Positions 40,083-50,094 of a DNA stretch of 52,653 nucleotides are shown piece by piece. The notes below the pieces were generated by a model, which made no database searches, was not told the origin of the DNA, and saw nothing but the letters and a program-made list of their open reading frames with translations. How positions within the stretch are numbered: position 1 is the stretch's first letter; each line of letters starts with the position of its first letter. Source of the DNA: DASWTL01 sp035575925 (GTDB lineage Bacteria; Bacteroidota; Bacteroidia; Sphingobacteriales; Sphingobacteriaceae); NCBI GenBank assembly GCA_035575925.1, contig DATLXK010000069.1, positions 1-52,653 of the forward strand, given 5' to 3'. The translations under genes and the position numbers were made by a program.

Positions 40083-42161
40083 TTATTTAAAATTAATAGT
40101 TAATCCGACATAAGAATTTAAATCAGCTGCAGGGTTATAAAAACGGTTTCCTACTGCATTCAGGTCGTTTCCCAGACTATATGAAGTATTTAAAAGATTG
40201 TCTGCACCGGCAAATAATTGCAGAGCAAATCGCTTGTTTTTTTGATATGGCCTCCAAAACGTTTTTAACTGGATAAGATGGTAACTATCTGCGTATGCAC
40301 TGTTGGCATCATTTAAAGGAATGGATGACGTGTAATTATGCTGAGCAAAGAAAGAAAAGCCTTTAACAAATTCTACATCCAGGCTATTAATAAAAACATC
40401 CCGGGGTACGCCGGTCAGCTTATTTCCACTGAATACGGCATTTCCGACTACATATTCATGGAATTTAAAGTGATTTAAAGTAATACCGGTTCTTAGCTGG
40501 AGGCTGCGGATGAATCGATTAGAATTTGGAGAAACCAACCACTGAACCAATTGACCCTCAAACCCGCGTTGCTTTGTGCCGCCTGCGTTAATAAAGAATT
40601 CTGTGTCATTAGCATTTACTCTACGCACGATAGCATCTTGTAAATGAAAATAAAATATATTTAAATCAATAAATACCCTGTCGCTAAAGCCGCTTATTCT
40701 TAACCCGGTTTCATAATTCCACCCTGATTCAGGTTGCAGATTGGTATTAATTACATTATTTGATGCTCTGACTTCAGCAATGGTGGGTGGAGAATATCCT
40801 CTGCTCACAGATGCCCTCCATGCCGCATGAGTATTGAAAAGATAAGAAACAGCTAAACGGGGCATTAATTGTTGATCAAAGCGTTTTTTTGCTTCAGGGG
40901 TTGTAACAGGAACGACGGTTTTATATGAATAGCTATATCTGTTAATACTTGTACCTGCTTCAATGGTTAAATTATTGAAAAAGTTTGCTGAGAGATGAGC
41001 GAAATAAAAGGTTTGAAATGCTTTTAATTCATCCTGTGATTGTAGAAGTCCTCTGGTTCCTGAATTATTTTTGGAATTGTTTATATCTGATCCTGTTGCC
41101 TGGCTCTCTATGCCCATGTTACTAATCAGATGAAATTTATTCTGTTTAAGCTGGTGTTCTAAAAAAGTTCTTATACCTGCGGATTTTTCTGAACGTTCTT
41201 CATAATTGGTTATAAACGGATTTTTGAAGTCAGTAGCAGATCCAAAAATGGAAATTATATGGCGTATACTTGAGTTGATTTGATATTCATTAAGTACCCC
41301 GCCAAACAGGGTTTTATTTTTAATACCTGCCTGTTGTTGAATCGCTCCGGGTAATGTATTGGTAGCAGGGCGCGCAAGACGAGGATTTAGCTCCGCCTGC
41401 TGTGCCGTAAGTCCGCCCGGTGTTTGATAATTCAGGTCAGAAAACAAAAAAGTACTTCTTAATTGCGATTTTTTAGTGTACTGCCACTTTTGAGACAGGC
41501 TTGCGTATTTGCGTTCAAGTGCACTATTTTCACGGTATCCATCCGCATTCTGATAGCCCTGGTTAAAATTAAATGAATAATTTTTCCATTGTTTTTGAAT
41601 GGACGCTCGCTGATGAAATAAACCGTACGAGCCTGCAGTAAGGCTTGCAGATAAAAATGAACTGTCACGTAACTTTAGCGGATCTATTAAAACTACTCCG
41701 CCGGTATTTGCTCCAAAACTACTTCCATGAGGACCTTTAAGAACGGTAATGCTATTAAGTGTTCCGGCATCCAGCAGGTTTAAATACGAATTTCCGCCAG
41801 CATCTGTTAAGGCGTATTCATCTATATACAGCTTAATATTTCGTATACCAAACGGAGAGCGCAGGAGGCTTCCGCGGATGGATAACCGATAACTGCCGGG
41901 AGAACGTTCCTCCATGCGCACGCCCGGAAGTGAGTTTATAGCAGGTATTAATGATTGTTCTGATTGATTTTGCAGCTGTTTTGAAGTTAGAACACCAACC
42001 GAAGCAGTTGATTTTAACAAAGGTTGGTTACTAAAATAAGACCTTACAACCACGTCATTAAGAAGTTTTAATGTGTCTGGTACGCTTTGGGCGGATAAAT
42101 TAAGACAGCATAAAATTATTGAATGAGTGGCAAGTGTTTTTCTAAATAATCTGAACATCAA
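40083..42161 (-). CDS. TonB-dependent receptor
   Basis: A 692-aa outer-membrane receptor with a signal peptide (MMFRLFRKTLATHSIILCCLNLSA), a plug domain (about residues 50-165: ASVGVLTSKQLQNQSEQSLI, then INSLPGVRMEERSPGSYRLSIRGS) and a beta-barrel ending NSYVGLTINFK. No N-terminal carboxypeptidase-like repeat and no SusD partner, so it is more like siderophore or vitamin receptors than Sus systems. Ligand unknown. Confidence 0.92.
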   Translation of the reverse strand: MMFRLFRKTLATHSIILCCLNLSAQSVPDTLKLLNDVVVRSYFSNQPLLKSTASVGVLTSKQLQNQSEQSLIPAINSLPGVRMEERSPGSYRLSIRGSLLRSPFGIRNIKLYIDEYALTDAGGNSYLNLLDAGTLNSITVLKGPHGSSFGANTGGVVLIDPLKLRDSSFLSASLTAGSYGLFHQRASIQKQWKNYSFNFNQGYQNADGYRENSALERKYASLSQKWQYTKKSQLRSTFLFSDLNYQTPGGLTAQQAELNPRLARPATNTLPGAIQQQAGIKNKTLFGGVLNEYQINSSIRHIISIFGSATDFKNPFITNYEERSEKSAGIRTFLEHQLKQNKFHLISNMGIESQATGSDINNSKNNSGTRGLLQSQDELKAFQTFYFAHLSANFFNNLTIEAGTSINRYSYSYKTVVPVTTPEAKKRFDQQLMPRLAVSYLFNTHAAWRASVSRGYSPPTIAEVRASNNVINTNLQPESGWNYETGLRISGFSDRVFIDLNIFYFHLQDAIVRRVNANDTEFFINAGGTKQRGFEGQLVQWLVSPNSNRFIRSLQLRTGITLNHFKFHEYVVGNAVFSGNKLTGVPRDVFINSLDVEFVKGFSFFAQHNYTSSIPLNDANSAYADSYHLIQLKTFWRPYQKNKRFALQLFAGADNLLNTSYSLGNDLNAVGNRFYNPAADLNSYVGLTINFK

Positions 42162-42288
42162 ATAGCTAAATCAGTTGGGTTTGTTAAGTTTTTACAGCAG
42201 TGATAAAGAGCAGGGTACACGTTTCTTGTTAACCTAGCTATTATCGCTTGTTTGACAACATACTGCGGCAAATATACTGAGCGATTGG

Positions 42289-44514
42289 TTATTTTTTTAT
42301 CAAAGGAAATATAATTGTAAAAATGCTGCCTTTATCAGGCTCACTGACCACTGAAATGGTACCTCCTAATGCCTCAACTTGCATCTTAGTCATGTGGAGG
42401 CCAAGGCCTTTCCCTTCAATATGGGTATGAAACCGTTTATATAAACCGAAAATCTGCGAGCCATAAGATTTTAAATCCATACCCATACCATTATCGGCTA
42501 TTGTAATTACGATAGCCTGGGTAGTTTTAATACTGCTTATAGTAATTTCTGCAGGTCGTAGTTCCGATTTGTATTTTATAGCATTTGATAACAGATTTAG
42601 AATAGTGCTTTGTAAATAACTTTTAATACAATATAATTCATCAGCATCTGGCTCAATATTTACTTTAATTAAAGTGTTTGAATCCTGTATTTGTTTTTCG
42701 AGATTATTTAAAACTATTGTAACTATTTCAGATAGCCTTAATTTTTCGATCTTTTCGTTTAACGGAGACCGTATAGCCAATACGTCATTCAGATCCTTAA
42801 TTAACTGATCAATAGACTCGGCAGATTGTACAATATAATCAAACATGTGCTCCTTCTCTGCTTCATCAGTTTCCTCTTTATAGAGGTAAGCTATTCCCAG
42901 GATATTAGCTACAGGTGAGCGAAGGTTATGCGAAACAATGTAGTTGAATTGCATTAATTCATTGTACCGGTTATTAATCTCTTTAATCAGCTTCTCCCGG
43001 TCATGTTCATGCATTTTCTTTTCAGTGACATCCTGGGCCAGTAACAAAAGAGTGCCTGCATCTCCGGTACCTGTTAATGGTCCTATTATTAAATGAAACC
43101 ATACTTTGTGACCGTCCACTATACCCTCAATCTCAAGATCAACAGCCTGCTGAGTGTCTTTTACCCGGGCGATATGGGAACTAAGGGTTGAGTGCTGGGT
43201 CTCAGGAATATAATCGAACACGGACCGATTAATCACATCAGCCATATCGACATCACCTAAAGCCCGGTTAAGGTAAGTGAATTGGTTTTTTGAATTAATC
43301 TCTGCAATTAATATAGGGGAGTTTTCTGCAATAGCTTTAAAATGCTTTTCACTTGCAGCAAGGGCTTCTTCAGACAGGCGTATTTTAGTTACATCCTGAA
43401 GTACTGCAAAACGATAACGATCGGATATTCTCCCCGGTGACTCTTCTTTAATATACTTAATATCTCCGTTTTTTAATATGATGCGATATTCTATCAGGAA
43501 AGGATGGTTTTCGCGCTGCGATTTTTGGTTTGTTTCCTTAACTAACTCTATATCATCAGGGTGGATCATACTATAAAACAATCTTAAAGAAGGTTTATCC
43601 GTGGCTTTATCAAGTTCTGAAATTTCATATATACCCTGACTCCATTCTGCTTTTTCAGTTTCAAAGTCAACCACCCAATACCCTATTTTAGCTAATGAAT
43701 GGCTAAAATTCAATAATTGCTCTCTTTGTATTAATTCATTTTCTGCGTTTTTCAACCGCGTGATATCCAAGCCATAACCCACTTTATATGGTTTGCCTTT
43801 AAGATCTTTAAAAGGCTTGATTATTCTTACAAAATATTTACTGGCTCTCGCATGGTCCTTAACTTCCTCAATCCATTCCAGGGGCTTATTCGTTTCATTA
43901 ACCATGCTGTATCTGGAAGTTCGCTCATGAGCAAGGGAAATGTCTTTATTTCTTTTGATACAGTATTCAAAGTCATTTTTACCAATCATCCATTCCCTGA
44001 GTTCATCGTCATTTACTGCAGATTTACTGATCAGGCGATAGCGGTTATCCATATCAAAAACAGCGATATCTATATTGATATTATCAATTATACTTTCATA
44101 AAAATCTTTTGCGGTTTTTAATTGCTCCTGGTTTTTTGCTTTTGTTATATCTGTAATATATCCCTCAATATAAAGCAAGTTATTATCATCATCATAAACC
44201 CCGTTGGCAATTTCTTTTACCCACTTTACTTCCTTTTCCCGGGTTTTAATTCGGTATTCATTATTTAAGTTAGTTCTGGCTTTTAAACTTTCGGATATTG
44301 AATTCCATATACGCTCCCTGTCGGTTTCACAAATGAGCTCATTAAAAGTGATAAGATTATTATTTAATAGTTCTTCCGGAAGGTATCCTGTAAGATCCAA
44401 AGATCCATGACTGACGTAAAGCATCGTCCAGTCTTTGTCGTTTTTACAACGATAGAGCATGCCTGGAAGACTTTCAAGCAAATTTTGTAAAACGGTATTG
44501 CTTAAGCTATCCAA
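42289..44514 (-). CDS. Multi-PAS sensor histidine kinase
   Basis: A 741-aa cytoplasmic sensor kinase, with no membrane segment. Three to four PAS/PAC modules fill about residues 1-500 (PGMLYRCKNDKDWTMLYVSH, EYRIKTREKEVKWVKEI, VYDDDNNLLYIEGYITDITK, EYRIILKNGDIKYIKEE). A HisKA-type helix with the phospho-acceptor His in NYIVSHNLRSPVANILG is followed by the ATPase domain with DNGMGMD and GKGLGLHMTK. No response regulator is adjacent. Input unknown. Confidence 0.92.
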   Translation of the reverse strand: MDSLSNTVLQNLLESLPGMLYRCKNDKDWTMLYVSHGSLDLTGYLPEELLNNNLITFNELICETDRERIWNSISESLKARTNLNNEYRIKTREKEVKWVKEIANGVYDDDNNLLYIEGYITDITKAKNQEQLKTAKDFYESIIDNINIDIAVFDMDNRYRLISKSAVNDDELREWMIGKNDFEYCIKRNKDISLAHERTSRYSMVNETNKPLEWIEEVKDHARASKYFVRIIKPFKDLKGKPYKVGYGLDITRLKNAENELIQREQLLNFSHSLAKIGYWVVDFETEKAEWSQGIYEISELDKATDKPSLRLFYSMIHPDDIELVKETNQKSQRENHPFLIEYRIILKNGDIKYIKEESPGRISDRYRFAVLQDVTKIRLSEEALAASEKHFKAIAENSPILIAEINSKNQFTYLNRALGDVDMADVINRSVFDYIPETQHSTLSSHIARVKDTQQAVDLEIEGIVDGHKVWFHLIIGPLTGTGDAGTLLLLAQDVTEKKMHEHDREKLIKEINNRYNELMQFNYIVSHNLRSPVANILGIAYLYKEETDEAEKEHMFDYIVQSAESIDQLIKDLNDVLAIRSPLNEKIEKLRLSEIVTIVLNNLEKQIQDSNTLIKVNIEPDADELYCIKSYLQSTILNLLSNAIKYKSELRPAEITISSIKTTQAIVITIADNGMGMDLKSYGSQIFGLYKRFHTHIEGKGLGLHMTKMQVEALGGTISVVSEPDKGSIFTIIFPLIKK

Positions 44515-44601
44515 ATGCTGATATAATAATATATTAGCTAAATATAATACTATTTTATGTAAACGCTAGTAATTTTATTGATTATTCCTTTATACTTATT
44601 G

Positions 44602-44907
44602 TTATTTTATATCTATAGAATCATAAACTATAACTTTTGACCATAACGATGAGCAGTCATTAACAAATTTTAAATGATTCGGATGGTTCTGATAATCCTC
44701 CTGCTCCTCCAGGCTGTTAAATATTAGCAGTAAGGAAAAAGCGTACGAAGTATCAATAACTCCACGGTCGGTATCTGCAGGAACACCAAGATGAAATAGG
44801 GTTTTGGGCTCTATCTTATTTATACTTTGTAAGCCTTTAAACAGCCGGGAATACTCTTCGGAATCTGCGGGATTTTTTAACCAAAAATAAACGTGATGTA
44901 CAAACAT
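44602..44907 (-). CDS. Dabb family (stress-responsive A/B barrel) protein
   Basis: A 101-aa dimeric ferredoxin-like barrel: FVHHVYFWLKNPADSEEY, LFHLGVPADTDRGVIDTSYAFSLLL and FNSLEEQEDYQNHPNHLKFV are the usual Dabb landmarks. The metabolic role is unassigned. It is 4 nt downstream of the glycyl-tRNA synthetase gene and probably co-transcribed with it. Confidence 0.9.
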   Translation of the reverse strand: MFVHHVYFWLKNPADSEEYSRLFKGLQSINKIEPKTLFHLGVPADTDRGVIDTSYAFSLLLIFNSLEEQEDYQNHPNHLKFVNDCSSLWSKVIVYDSIDIK

Positions 44908-44911
44908 GATT

Positions 44912-46372
44912 CTAATTTAACAGATTTTTCCAGTTCACCAGATCAGCAATAATTTTGCTCAAGTCATTCACAGAAACCCGCTCCTGAGCCATACTGTCCC
45001 GATGACGGATTGTAACAGTTTGATCTTCCAGGGTTTGATGATCTATGGTTATGCAAAACGGTGTGCCGATAGCATCCTGACGGCGGTAACGTTTACCTAT
45101 GGAGTCTTTCTCTTCATAAACCATATTGTGGTCTAATTTCAAGGAATCCATAATTTCTCTGGCTTTTTCAGGCAATCCGTCTTTTTTAGTCAACGGAAGC
45201 ACGGCAGCTTTAACCGGTGCCAGGCAAGGGTGTAATTTTAAAACTACCCGACTGTCTTTTTTATCACCTTCGCTCAGATCCTCCTCGTGGTAAGCATTTA
45301 TCAATGTAAGCAGGAACATCCGGTCCAGCCCGATGGATGTTTCAATAACATAAGGAATATAATTCTGATTGATTTCTGAATCAAAGTATTGCATTTTCTT
45401 TCCTGCAAACTCCTGATGCTGGCTCAGGTCAAAATCTGTGCGGCTATGAATGCCTTCAACTTCTTTAAACCCGAACGGAAAATCAAATTCAATATCTACT
45501 GCGGCATTGGCATAGTGTGCCAATTTAGTATGGTCATGGAATCGGTATTTATCAGCGGAAGTTCCTAAGGCTTTATGCCATTGTAAACGGGTTTCTTTCC
45601 AGTACTTATACCATTCCATCTCGGTGCCCGGGCGTACAAAAAACTGCATTTCCATTTGTTCAAATTCACGCATACGCATTATAAACTGCCGGGCAATTAC
45701 TTCATTACGGAATGCTTTACCAATTTGTGCAATACCAAAAGGAATCTTCATTCTTCCGCTTTTCTGCACATTCAGGAAATTTACAAATATTCCCTGAGCG
45801 GTTTCAGGCCGGAGATATACTAAATCGGCATCATCGGCTACAGCGCCCATTTGGGTAGAGAACATCAGGTTAAACTGGCGCACATCAGTCCAGTTGCGTG
45901 TGCCGGAAACCGGGCAAGCGATCTCATGTTCTATAATAAGCTCTTTCAGACGATTTAAATCATCGTTTTTTAAGCCCTCATCCATCTGAGTCTGAAGGTT
46001 GTTCGCTTTTTCTGACTTTCCATCTTTTTCGTACCGGGCTATTTTATCTTCTAATAATTGATCTGCCCGATAGCGTTTTTTCGAATCCTTATTGTCAATC
46101 ATCGGGTCACTAAAGCCATCTACGTGGCCTGAGGCTTTCCAAATCTTTGGATGCATAAATATGGCTGAATCTATGCCCACGATATTCTCGTGCAATTGAA
46201 CCATTGATTTCCACCAATAGGCTTTAATATTATTTTTTAATTCTGCTCCGTTCTGGCCATAATCATATACAGCGCTTAACCCGTCATAAATCTCGCTGGA
46301 CGGGAAAACAAAACCATATTCTTTGGCGTGGGAGATAACGTTTTTAAATAATTCGTCGTTATTTTTACTCAT
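44912..46372 (-). CDS. glyS: Glycyl-tRNA synthetase
   Basis: A 486-aa class II synthetase of the single-chain alpha2 type. Motifs are GFVFPSSEIYDGLSAVYDYG (N-terminus), LRPETAQGIFVNF (motif 2 region), GIAQIGKAFRNEVIARQFIMR and the motif 3 region PYVIETSIGLDRMFLLTLI. The C-terminal anticodon-binding domain ends in a region with KRYRRQDAIGTPF. Usual length for this type. Followed by a small Dabb gene. Confidence 0.95.
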   Translation of the reverse strand: MSKNNDELFKNVISHAKEYGFVFPSSEIYDGLSAVYDYGQNGAELKNNIKAYWWKSMVQLHENIVGIDSAIFMHPKIWKASGHVDGFSDPMIDNKDSKKRYRADQLLEDKIARYEKDGKSEKANNLQTQMDEGLKNDDLNRLKELIIEHEIACPVSGTRNWTDVRQFNLMFSTQMGAVADDADLVYLRPETAQGIFVNFLNVQKSGRMKIPFGIAQIGKAFRNEVIARQFIMRMREFEQMEMQFFVRPGTEMEWYKYWKETRLQWHKALGTSADKYRFHDHTKLAHYANAAVDIEFDFPFGFKEVEGIHSRTDFDLSQHQEFAGKKMQYFDSEINQNYIPYVIETSIGLDRMFLLTLINAYHEEDLSEGDKKDSRVVLKLHPCLAPVKAAVLPLTKKDGLPEKAREIMDSLKLDHNMVYEEKDSIGKRYRRQDAIGTPFCITIDHQTLEDQTVTIRHRDSMAQERVSVNDLSKIIADLVNWKNLLN

Positions 46373-46453
46373 AATGCTGCAAAGATAAACTCATTTACGA
46401 GTTACGAATTACGATTTATGATTTTGTTTGATATCAATTATTACTTTTGATAA

Positions 46454-47173
46454 GTGAGCGTACAGGTAGAACAATTAACTAAGATTTATGGGCAACAAAA
46501 GGCTGTAAACGGAATATCTTTTTCTGCCAGTCCGGGAAGCGTTTTAGGATTTTTAGGGCCTAATGGTGCAGGTAAGTCTACAACCATGAAAATAATTACG
46601 TGCTTTCTACCCCAAACTTCTGGATTAGTTAATGTTTCAGGATTCGATATAGCTGAAGATCCGATTGCGGTAAGAAGAACCATTGGATATCTTCCTGAGC
46701 ATAACCCGTTATATCTGGATATGTATGTAAAAGAATCGCTGGGCTTTATTGCAGATATCCACCAGATCAATAAAAAAAAACAACGTATTGATGATGTCAT
46801 TGACCTAACAGGATTATCTGCTGAAAAACATAAAAAAATAGGTGCACTATCTAAAGGTTATCGCCAACGGGTAGGTTTAGCCCAGGCCATATTGCATGAT
46901 CCCAAAGTTTTAATTCTGGATGAACCTACATCCGGACTTGACCCAAACCAGATAATTGGTATACGAAACCTGATTAAAGAACTGGGTAAAACTAAAACAG
47001 TAATCTTTTCTACTCATATTATGCAGGAAGTAGAAGCGGTTTGCGATCAGGTAATAATAATTGATAAAGGAAAAATAGTTGCTGATGATAGTTTAGCAGG
47101 GCTAAAGGATAAAAATAAAGGTAAAAGCTTAGAGGAAATTTTTATTGAGTTGACGGGGGAAGGTTTGAGTTAA
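46454..47173 (+). CDS. gldA: Gliding-motility-type ABC transporter ATPase
   Basis: A 239-aa ABC ATPase with a GTG start. Walker A is LGPNGAGKST, the signature is LSKGYRQRVGLAQA and Walker B is VLILDEPTSGLDP. Similar to GldA, which with GldF and GldG forms an ABC transporter needed for gliding in Flavobacterium; in related non-gliding bacteria the same set has other names or roles. The partner genes follow, but a four-helix-bundle gene separates it from gldF. Confidence 0.85.
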   Translation: MSVQVEQLTKIYGQQKAVNGISFSASPGSVLGFLGPNGAGKSTTMKIITCFLPQTSGLVNVSGFDIAEDPIAVRRTIGYLPEHNPLYLDMYVKESLGFIADIHQINKKKQRIDDVIDLTGLSAEKHKKIGALSKGYRQRVGLAQAILHDPKVLILDEPTSGLDPNQIIGIRNLIKELGKTKTVIFSTHIMQEVEAVCDQVIIIDKGKIVADDSLAGLKDKNKGKSLEEIFIELTGEGLS

Positions 47174-47175
47174 AA

Positions 47176-47619
47176 GGTTATTGTAGTTATTAGGTTATTA
47201 TAATATAACTTAATACGTTAGAGGATTGAAATTTAATAGTTAATGTACAGCTTTGAAGAATTGGAAACCTGGAAAACCGCAAGACAATATCGGCTTGCAA
47301 TGGTTAAAACAGCAAGAAGCTTTCCTGCTGAAGAAAAATACAGATTAACAGATCAATTAATTCGTTCAGCCAGATCTATAACTAATAATATAGCAGAAGG
47401 ATTTGGCAGGTTTCATCATCAGGAAAATATTCAGTTCTGTCGTATTTCCAGAGGTTCATTATTTGAAACGCTAGATCATTTGATATGTGCAGCAGATGAT
47501 AATTATATAACTGAAGAAGAGCTTATTATTTTAAAAGAAGAAAATGCAAAGTGCCTTCGGGTTTTAAATGGATATATATCTTATCTGAAGAAAGTTAAAC
47601 AAACAATAACCAAATAACC
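47176..47619. repeat. Imperfect inverted repeats flanking the four-helix-bundle gene
   Basis: The left arm 47176-47200 (GGTTATTGTAGTTATTAGG, then TTATTA) and the right arm 47596-47619 share the unit GGTTATT-N2/3-GTTATT in inverted orientation (right arm reads AATAACCAAATAACC). The arms include the start of the intergenic gap on one side and the end of the gene on the other. It looks like the border of a small insertion between gldA and gldF. Confidence 0.45.
47243..47617 (+). CDS. Four-helix-bundle protein (IVP/S23 family)
   Basis: A 124-aa helical protein: YSFEELETWKTARQYRLAMVK, LTDQLIRSARSITNNIAEGFGR and FCRISRGSLFETLDHLI mark the four-helix bundle family (related to proteins encoded in 23S rRNA intervening sequences and to Avd). 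The role is not established; RNA or DNA binding is suspected. It sits in the same direction as gldA and gldF, between genes that belong to one transporter, with inverted repeats around it. Confidence 0.9.
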   Translation: MYSFEELETWKTARQYRLAMVKTARSFPAEEKYRLTDQLIRSARSITNNIAEGFGRFHHQENIQFCRISRGSLFETLDHLICAADDNYITEEELIILKEENAKCLRVLNGYISYLKKVKQTITK

Positions 47620-47635
47620 CAACCACCACCATCAA

Positions 47636-48364
47636 GTGCTAACTATCCTCAATAAAGAAATAACCAGTTTTTTCAGCTCACTTGCAGCATACATAACCAT
47701 AGGTGTGTTTCTGCTGGTTTCTGGGCTGTTTTTATGGATATTCCCTGATACCAGTATCCTGGAATATGGATATGCCGGTTTGGAGAGCCTGTTTAACATA
47801 GCACCTTATCTTTTCATGTTCCTCATCCCTGCAGCCACCATGCGCTCATTGGCCGAAGAGCGAAAAGAAGGAACATTTGAATTATTGGCTACCAGGCCGC
47901 TTACAGATTGGGAAATTATTCTTGGAAAATATTTCGCTTCATTGCTGATCGTCGTATTTGCATTGATACCCACGCTTATTTATTATGTAACCATCTATCA
48001 ACTAGGGTTAGAGAAAGGCAATGTGGATGTAGGTGCTGTAATTGGCTCATACATTGGCTTATTTTTGTTAGGTGGTGCTTTTACAGCAATCGGTATTTTT
48101 GCTTCATCAGTCAGCAAAAATCAAATCATTTCATTTACAATTGCCGTCTTTTTAAGTTTTATTGCCTTCAGTGGATTCGATTCAATCAGTCAGCTGATTT
48201 CGTTGCAAAGCATTGATACCCATATAACCGCTTTCGGGATAAACGAACATTATCAGTCAATTAGCAGGGGAGTACTCGATACGCGTGACCTGATCTATTT
48301 TCTGAGTTTTATTTCCCTCTTCCTCGTAATTACTAAAACAGTATTGGGAGGCAGAAAGTGGTAG
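47636..48364 (+). CDS. gldF: Gliding-type ABC transporter permease
   Basis: A 242-aa membrane protein with six hydrophobic segments and a GTG start. Features are LTILNKEITSFFSSLAAYIT, RSLAEERKEGTFELLATRPLT and SVSKNQIISFTIAVFLSF. This matches GldF, the membrane channel partner of GldA. It overlaps gldG by 7 nt, so the two are translationally coupled. Confidence 0.9.
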   Translation: MLTILNKEITSFFSSLAAYITIGVFLLVSGLFLWIFPDTSILEYGYAGLESLFNIAPYLFMFLIPAATMRSLAEERKEGTFELLATRPLTDWEIILGKYFASLLIVVFALIPTLIYYVTIYQLGLEKGNVDVGAVIGSYIGLFLLGGAFTAIGIFASSVSKNQIISFTIAVFLSFIAFSGFDSISQLISLQSIDTHITAFGINEHYQSISRGVLDTRDLIYFLSFISLFLVITKTVLGGRKW

Positions 48365-50040
48365 ATCGCCGGAAAAAGGATTTAATTTATCTTATCGGTT
48401 TTATCGCCGGAATAATTGTATTAAACGTATTATCTTCGTTTGTTTTTACACGGCTGGATTTTACAAAAGAGAAACGGTATACCTTATCAAATGTAACAAA
48501 AAATATCCTCTTAGGGCTTAAAGATGATATTCAGGTAACTGTATATCTGGAAGGAGATTTTCCTGCCGGATTTAAACGCCTGCGGAATTCAACCCGTGAT
48601 ATGCTTACAGACTTTAAAGCCTACTCAGGAGGCAAGTTCCGGTTCGATTTTGTTAATCCTGCATCGGGCAGTCTGTCGCAGCAGGAAAAAGTTTTCGAAG
48701 AGCTGTCTCAAAAAGGGATCACACCTACTAACCTTAGCGTAAAAACGGATGGGGGAATGTCGCAAAAATTAGTAGTTCCGGCAGCATTAATATCTTACGG
48801 CGGTAGGCAATTGCCGGTGTATTTATTGCAAAACAGGCAGGGGGCTAGTCCTGAAGAGGTTTTAAACAACTCTATCCAGAACCTGGAATATGCATTTGCC
48901 AGTGCTATAAAAAAGATCAGTAGTGACGGTATCCAACGTATAGGTTTTTCTGAAGGGCATGGTGAACTGACAGATCTGCAACTTACCGATGCCATGAAAT
49001 CATTGCAGGATGTTTATGAAGTAGGCCGTGTTGATCTGAGAATTATCCCACTTTCAAATCTTGATAAATTAAAAGTACTGGTCATCACAAAACCGACTTC
49101 TGAATTTACCGAATCCGAAAAATACAAGATCGACTATTTCTTGATGCGTGGCGGCAGGATTATATGGGCTATTGATAATGTAAACGCAGAACTGGACAGT
49201 CTGCAAGGAATGACCGGACAACTGGCCTTTCCTAAAAAACTGAATTTGGATGATATGCTTTTTAGGTATGGTGTACGTATCAATTACGATTTGATTGCTG
49301 ATATGAATTGCGCTCAAATTCCAATTAGTGTGGGCAACGTAGGCGGGCAAAGCCAGATCCAAATGCTGCCATGGTTGTTTTATCCTATTTTTGTTCCTGT
49401 TTCCAGCCATCCTTTGATTAAAAATTTGGATGGTGTGAGAAGCGAATTTGCAAATACAGTTGATGTAATTACAGTTAAGGGAATAAAGCATCACATCCTG
49501 TTTTCTTCCTCACCATACAGCAGAAAGATTGCTGCTCCAACCATGTTATCTTTGCAAATGGTAGAGCAGGAGCCAGATCCTAAGCAATTTAAAAGTGAGC
49601 CTAAACCTGTAGCCGTTTTACTTGAGGGAATATTTCCTTCTAATTTTAAGAACAGGCCCGTACCGGCAGGAATAACCCAACAGGTAGTGATTCCGGAGGT
49701 TAGTAAGGCTACCAAAATGATTGTAATAGGTGACGGAGATATTTTTAAGAATCAGATCAGCAGTGCTGACGGATCAACTTTTCCCTTAGGATATGATCGG
49801 TATACACAACAACAATACGGGAATAAAAATTTTCTTTTGAATGCAGCAGATTATTTATCAGATGATTCCGGAATAATTACATTAAGGAATAAAGAGATCA
49901 GGATTCGTTTACTTGATCGGGCCCGAATTCGCAATGAGAAGAGTTTCTGGCAGTTTTTGAATATAGGAGCTCCATTAATAATGTTAATAGTTTTCGGTAT
50001 TTTTCAACATTACTACCGGCGAAGAAAGTATACTGCGTAA
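48358..50040 (+). CDS. gldG: Gliding-type ABC transporter auxiliary protein
   Basis: A 560-aa protein with a GTG start, a membrane segment near residues 10-27, a large periplasmic part (FTRLDFTKEKRYTLSNVTKN, then the IGFSEGHGELTDLQL core of the Gld/DUF4350-like ABC-type auxiliary domain) and a C-terminal membrane segment (about 535-552). Similar to GldG. It is directly followed by dnaN, an arrangement common in Bacteroidota. Confidence 0.9.
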   Translation: MVDRRKKDLIYLIGFIAGIIVLNVLSSFVFTRLDFTKEKRYTLSNVTKNILLGLKDDIQVTVYLEGDFPAGFKRLRNSTRDMLTDFKAYSGGKFRFDFVNPASGSLSQQEKVFEELSQKGITPTNLSVKTDGGMSQKLVVPAALISYGGRQLPVYLLQNRQGASPEEVLNNSIQNLEYAFASAIKKISSDGIQRIGFSEGHGELTDLQLTDAMKSLQDVYEVGRVDLRIIPLSNLDKLKVLVITKPTSEFTESEKYKIDYFLMRGGRIIWAIDNVNAELDSLQGMTGQLAFPKKLNLDDMLFRYGVRINYDLIADMNCAQIPISVGNVGGQSQIQMLPWLFYPIFVPVSSHPLIKNLDGVRSEFANTVDVITVKGIKHHILFSSSPYSRKIAAPTMLSLQMVEQEPDPKQFKSEPKPVAVLLEGIFPSNFKNRPVPAGITQQVVIPEVSKATKMIVIGDGDIFKNQISSADGSTFPLGYDRYTQQQYGNKNFLLNAADYLSDDSGIITLRNKEIRIRLLDRARIRNEKSFWQFLNIGAPLIMLIVFGIFQHYYRRRKYTA

Positions 50041-50094
50041 TTTTTATATTTTTGAGAAGCTACTTTAGCATGAAATTACTTTGTTAATTGAGAT

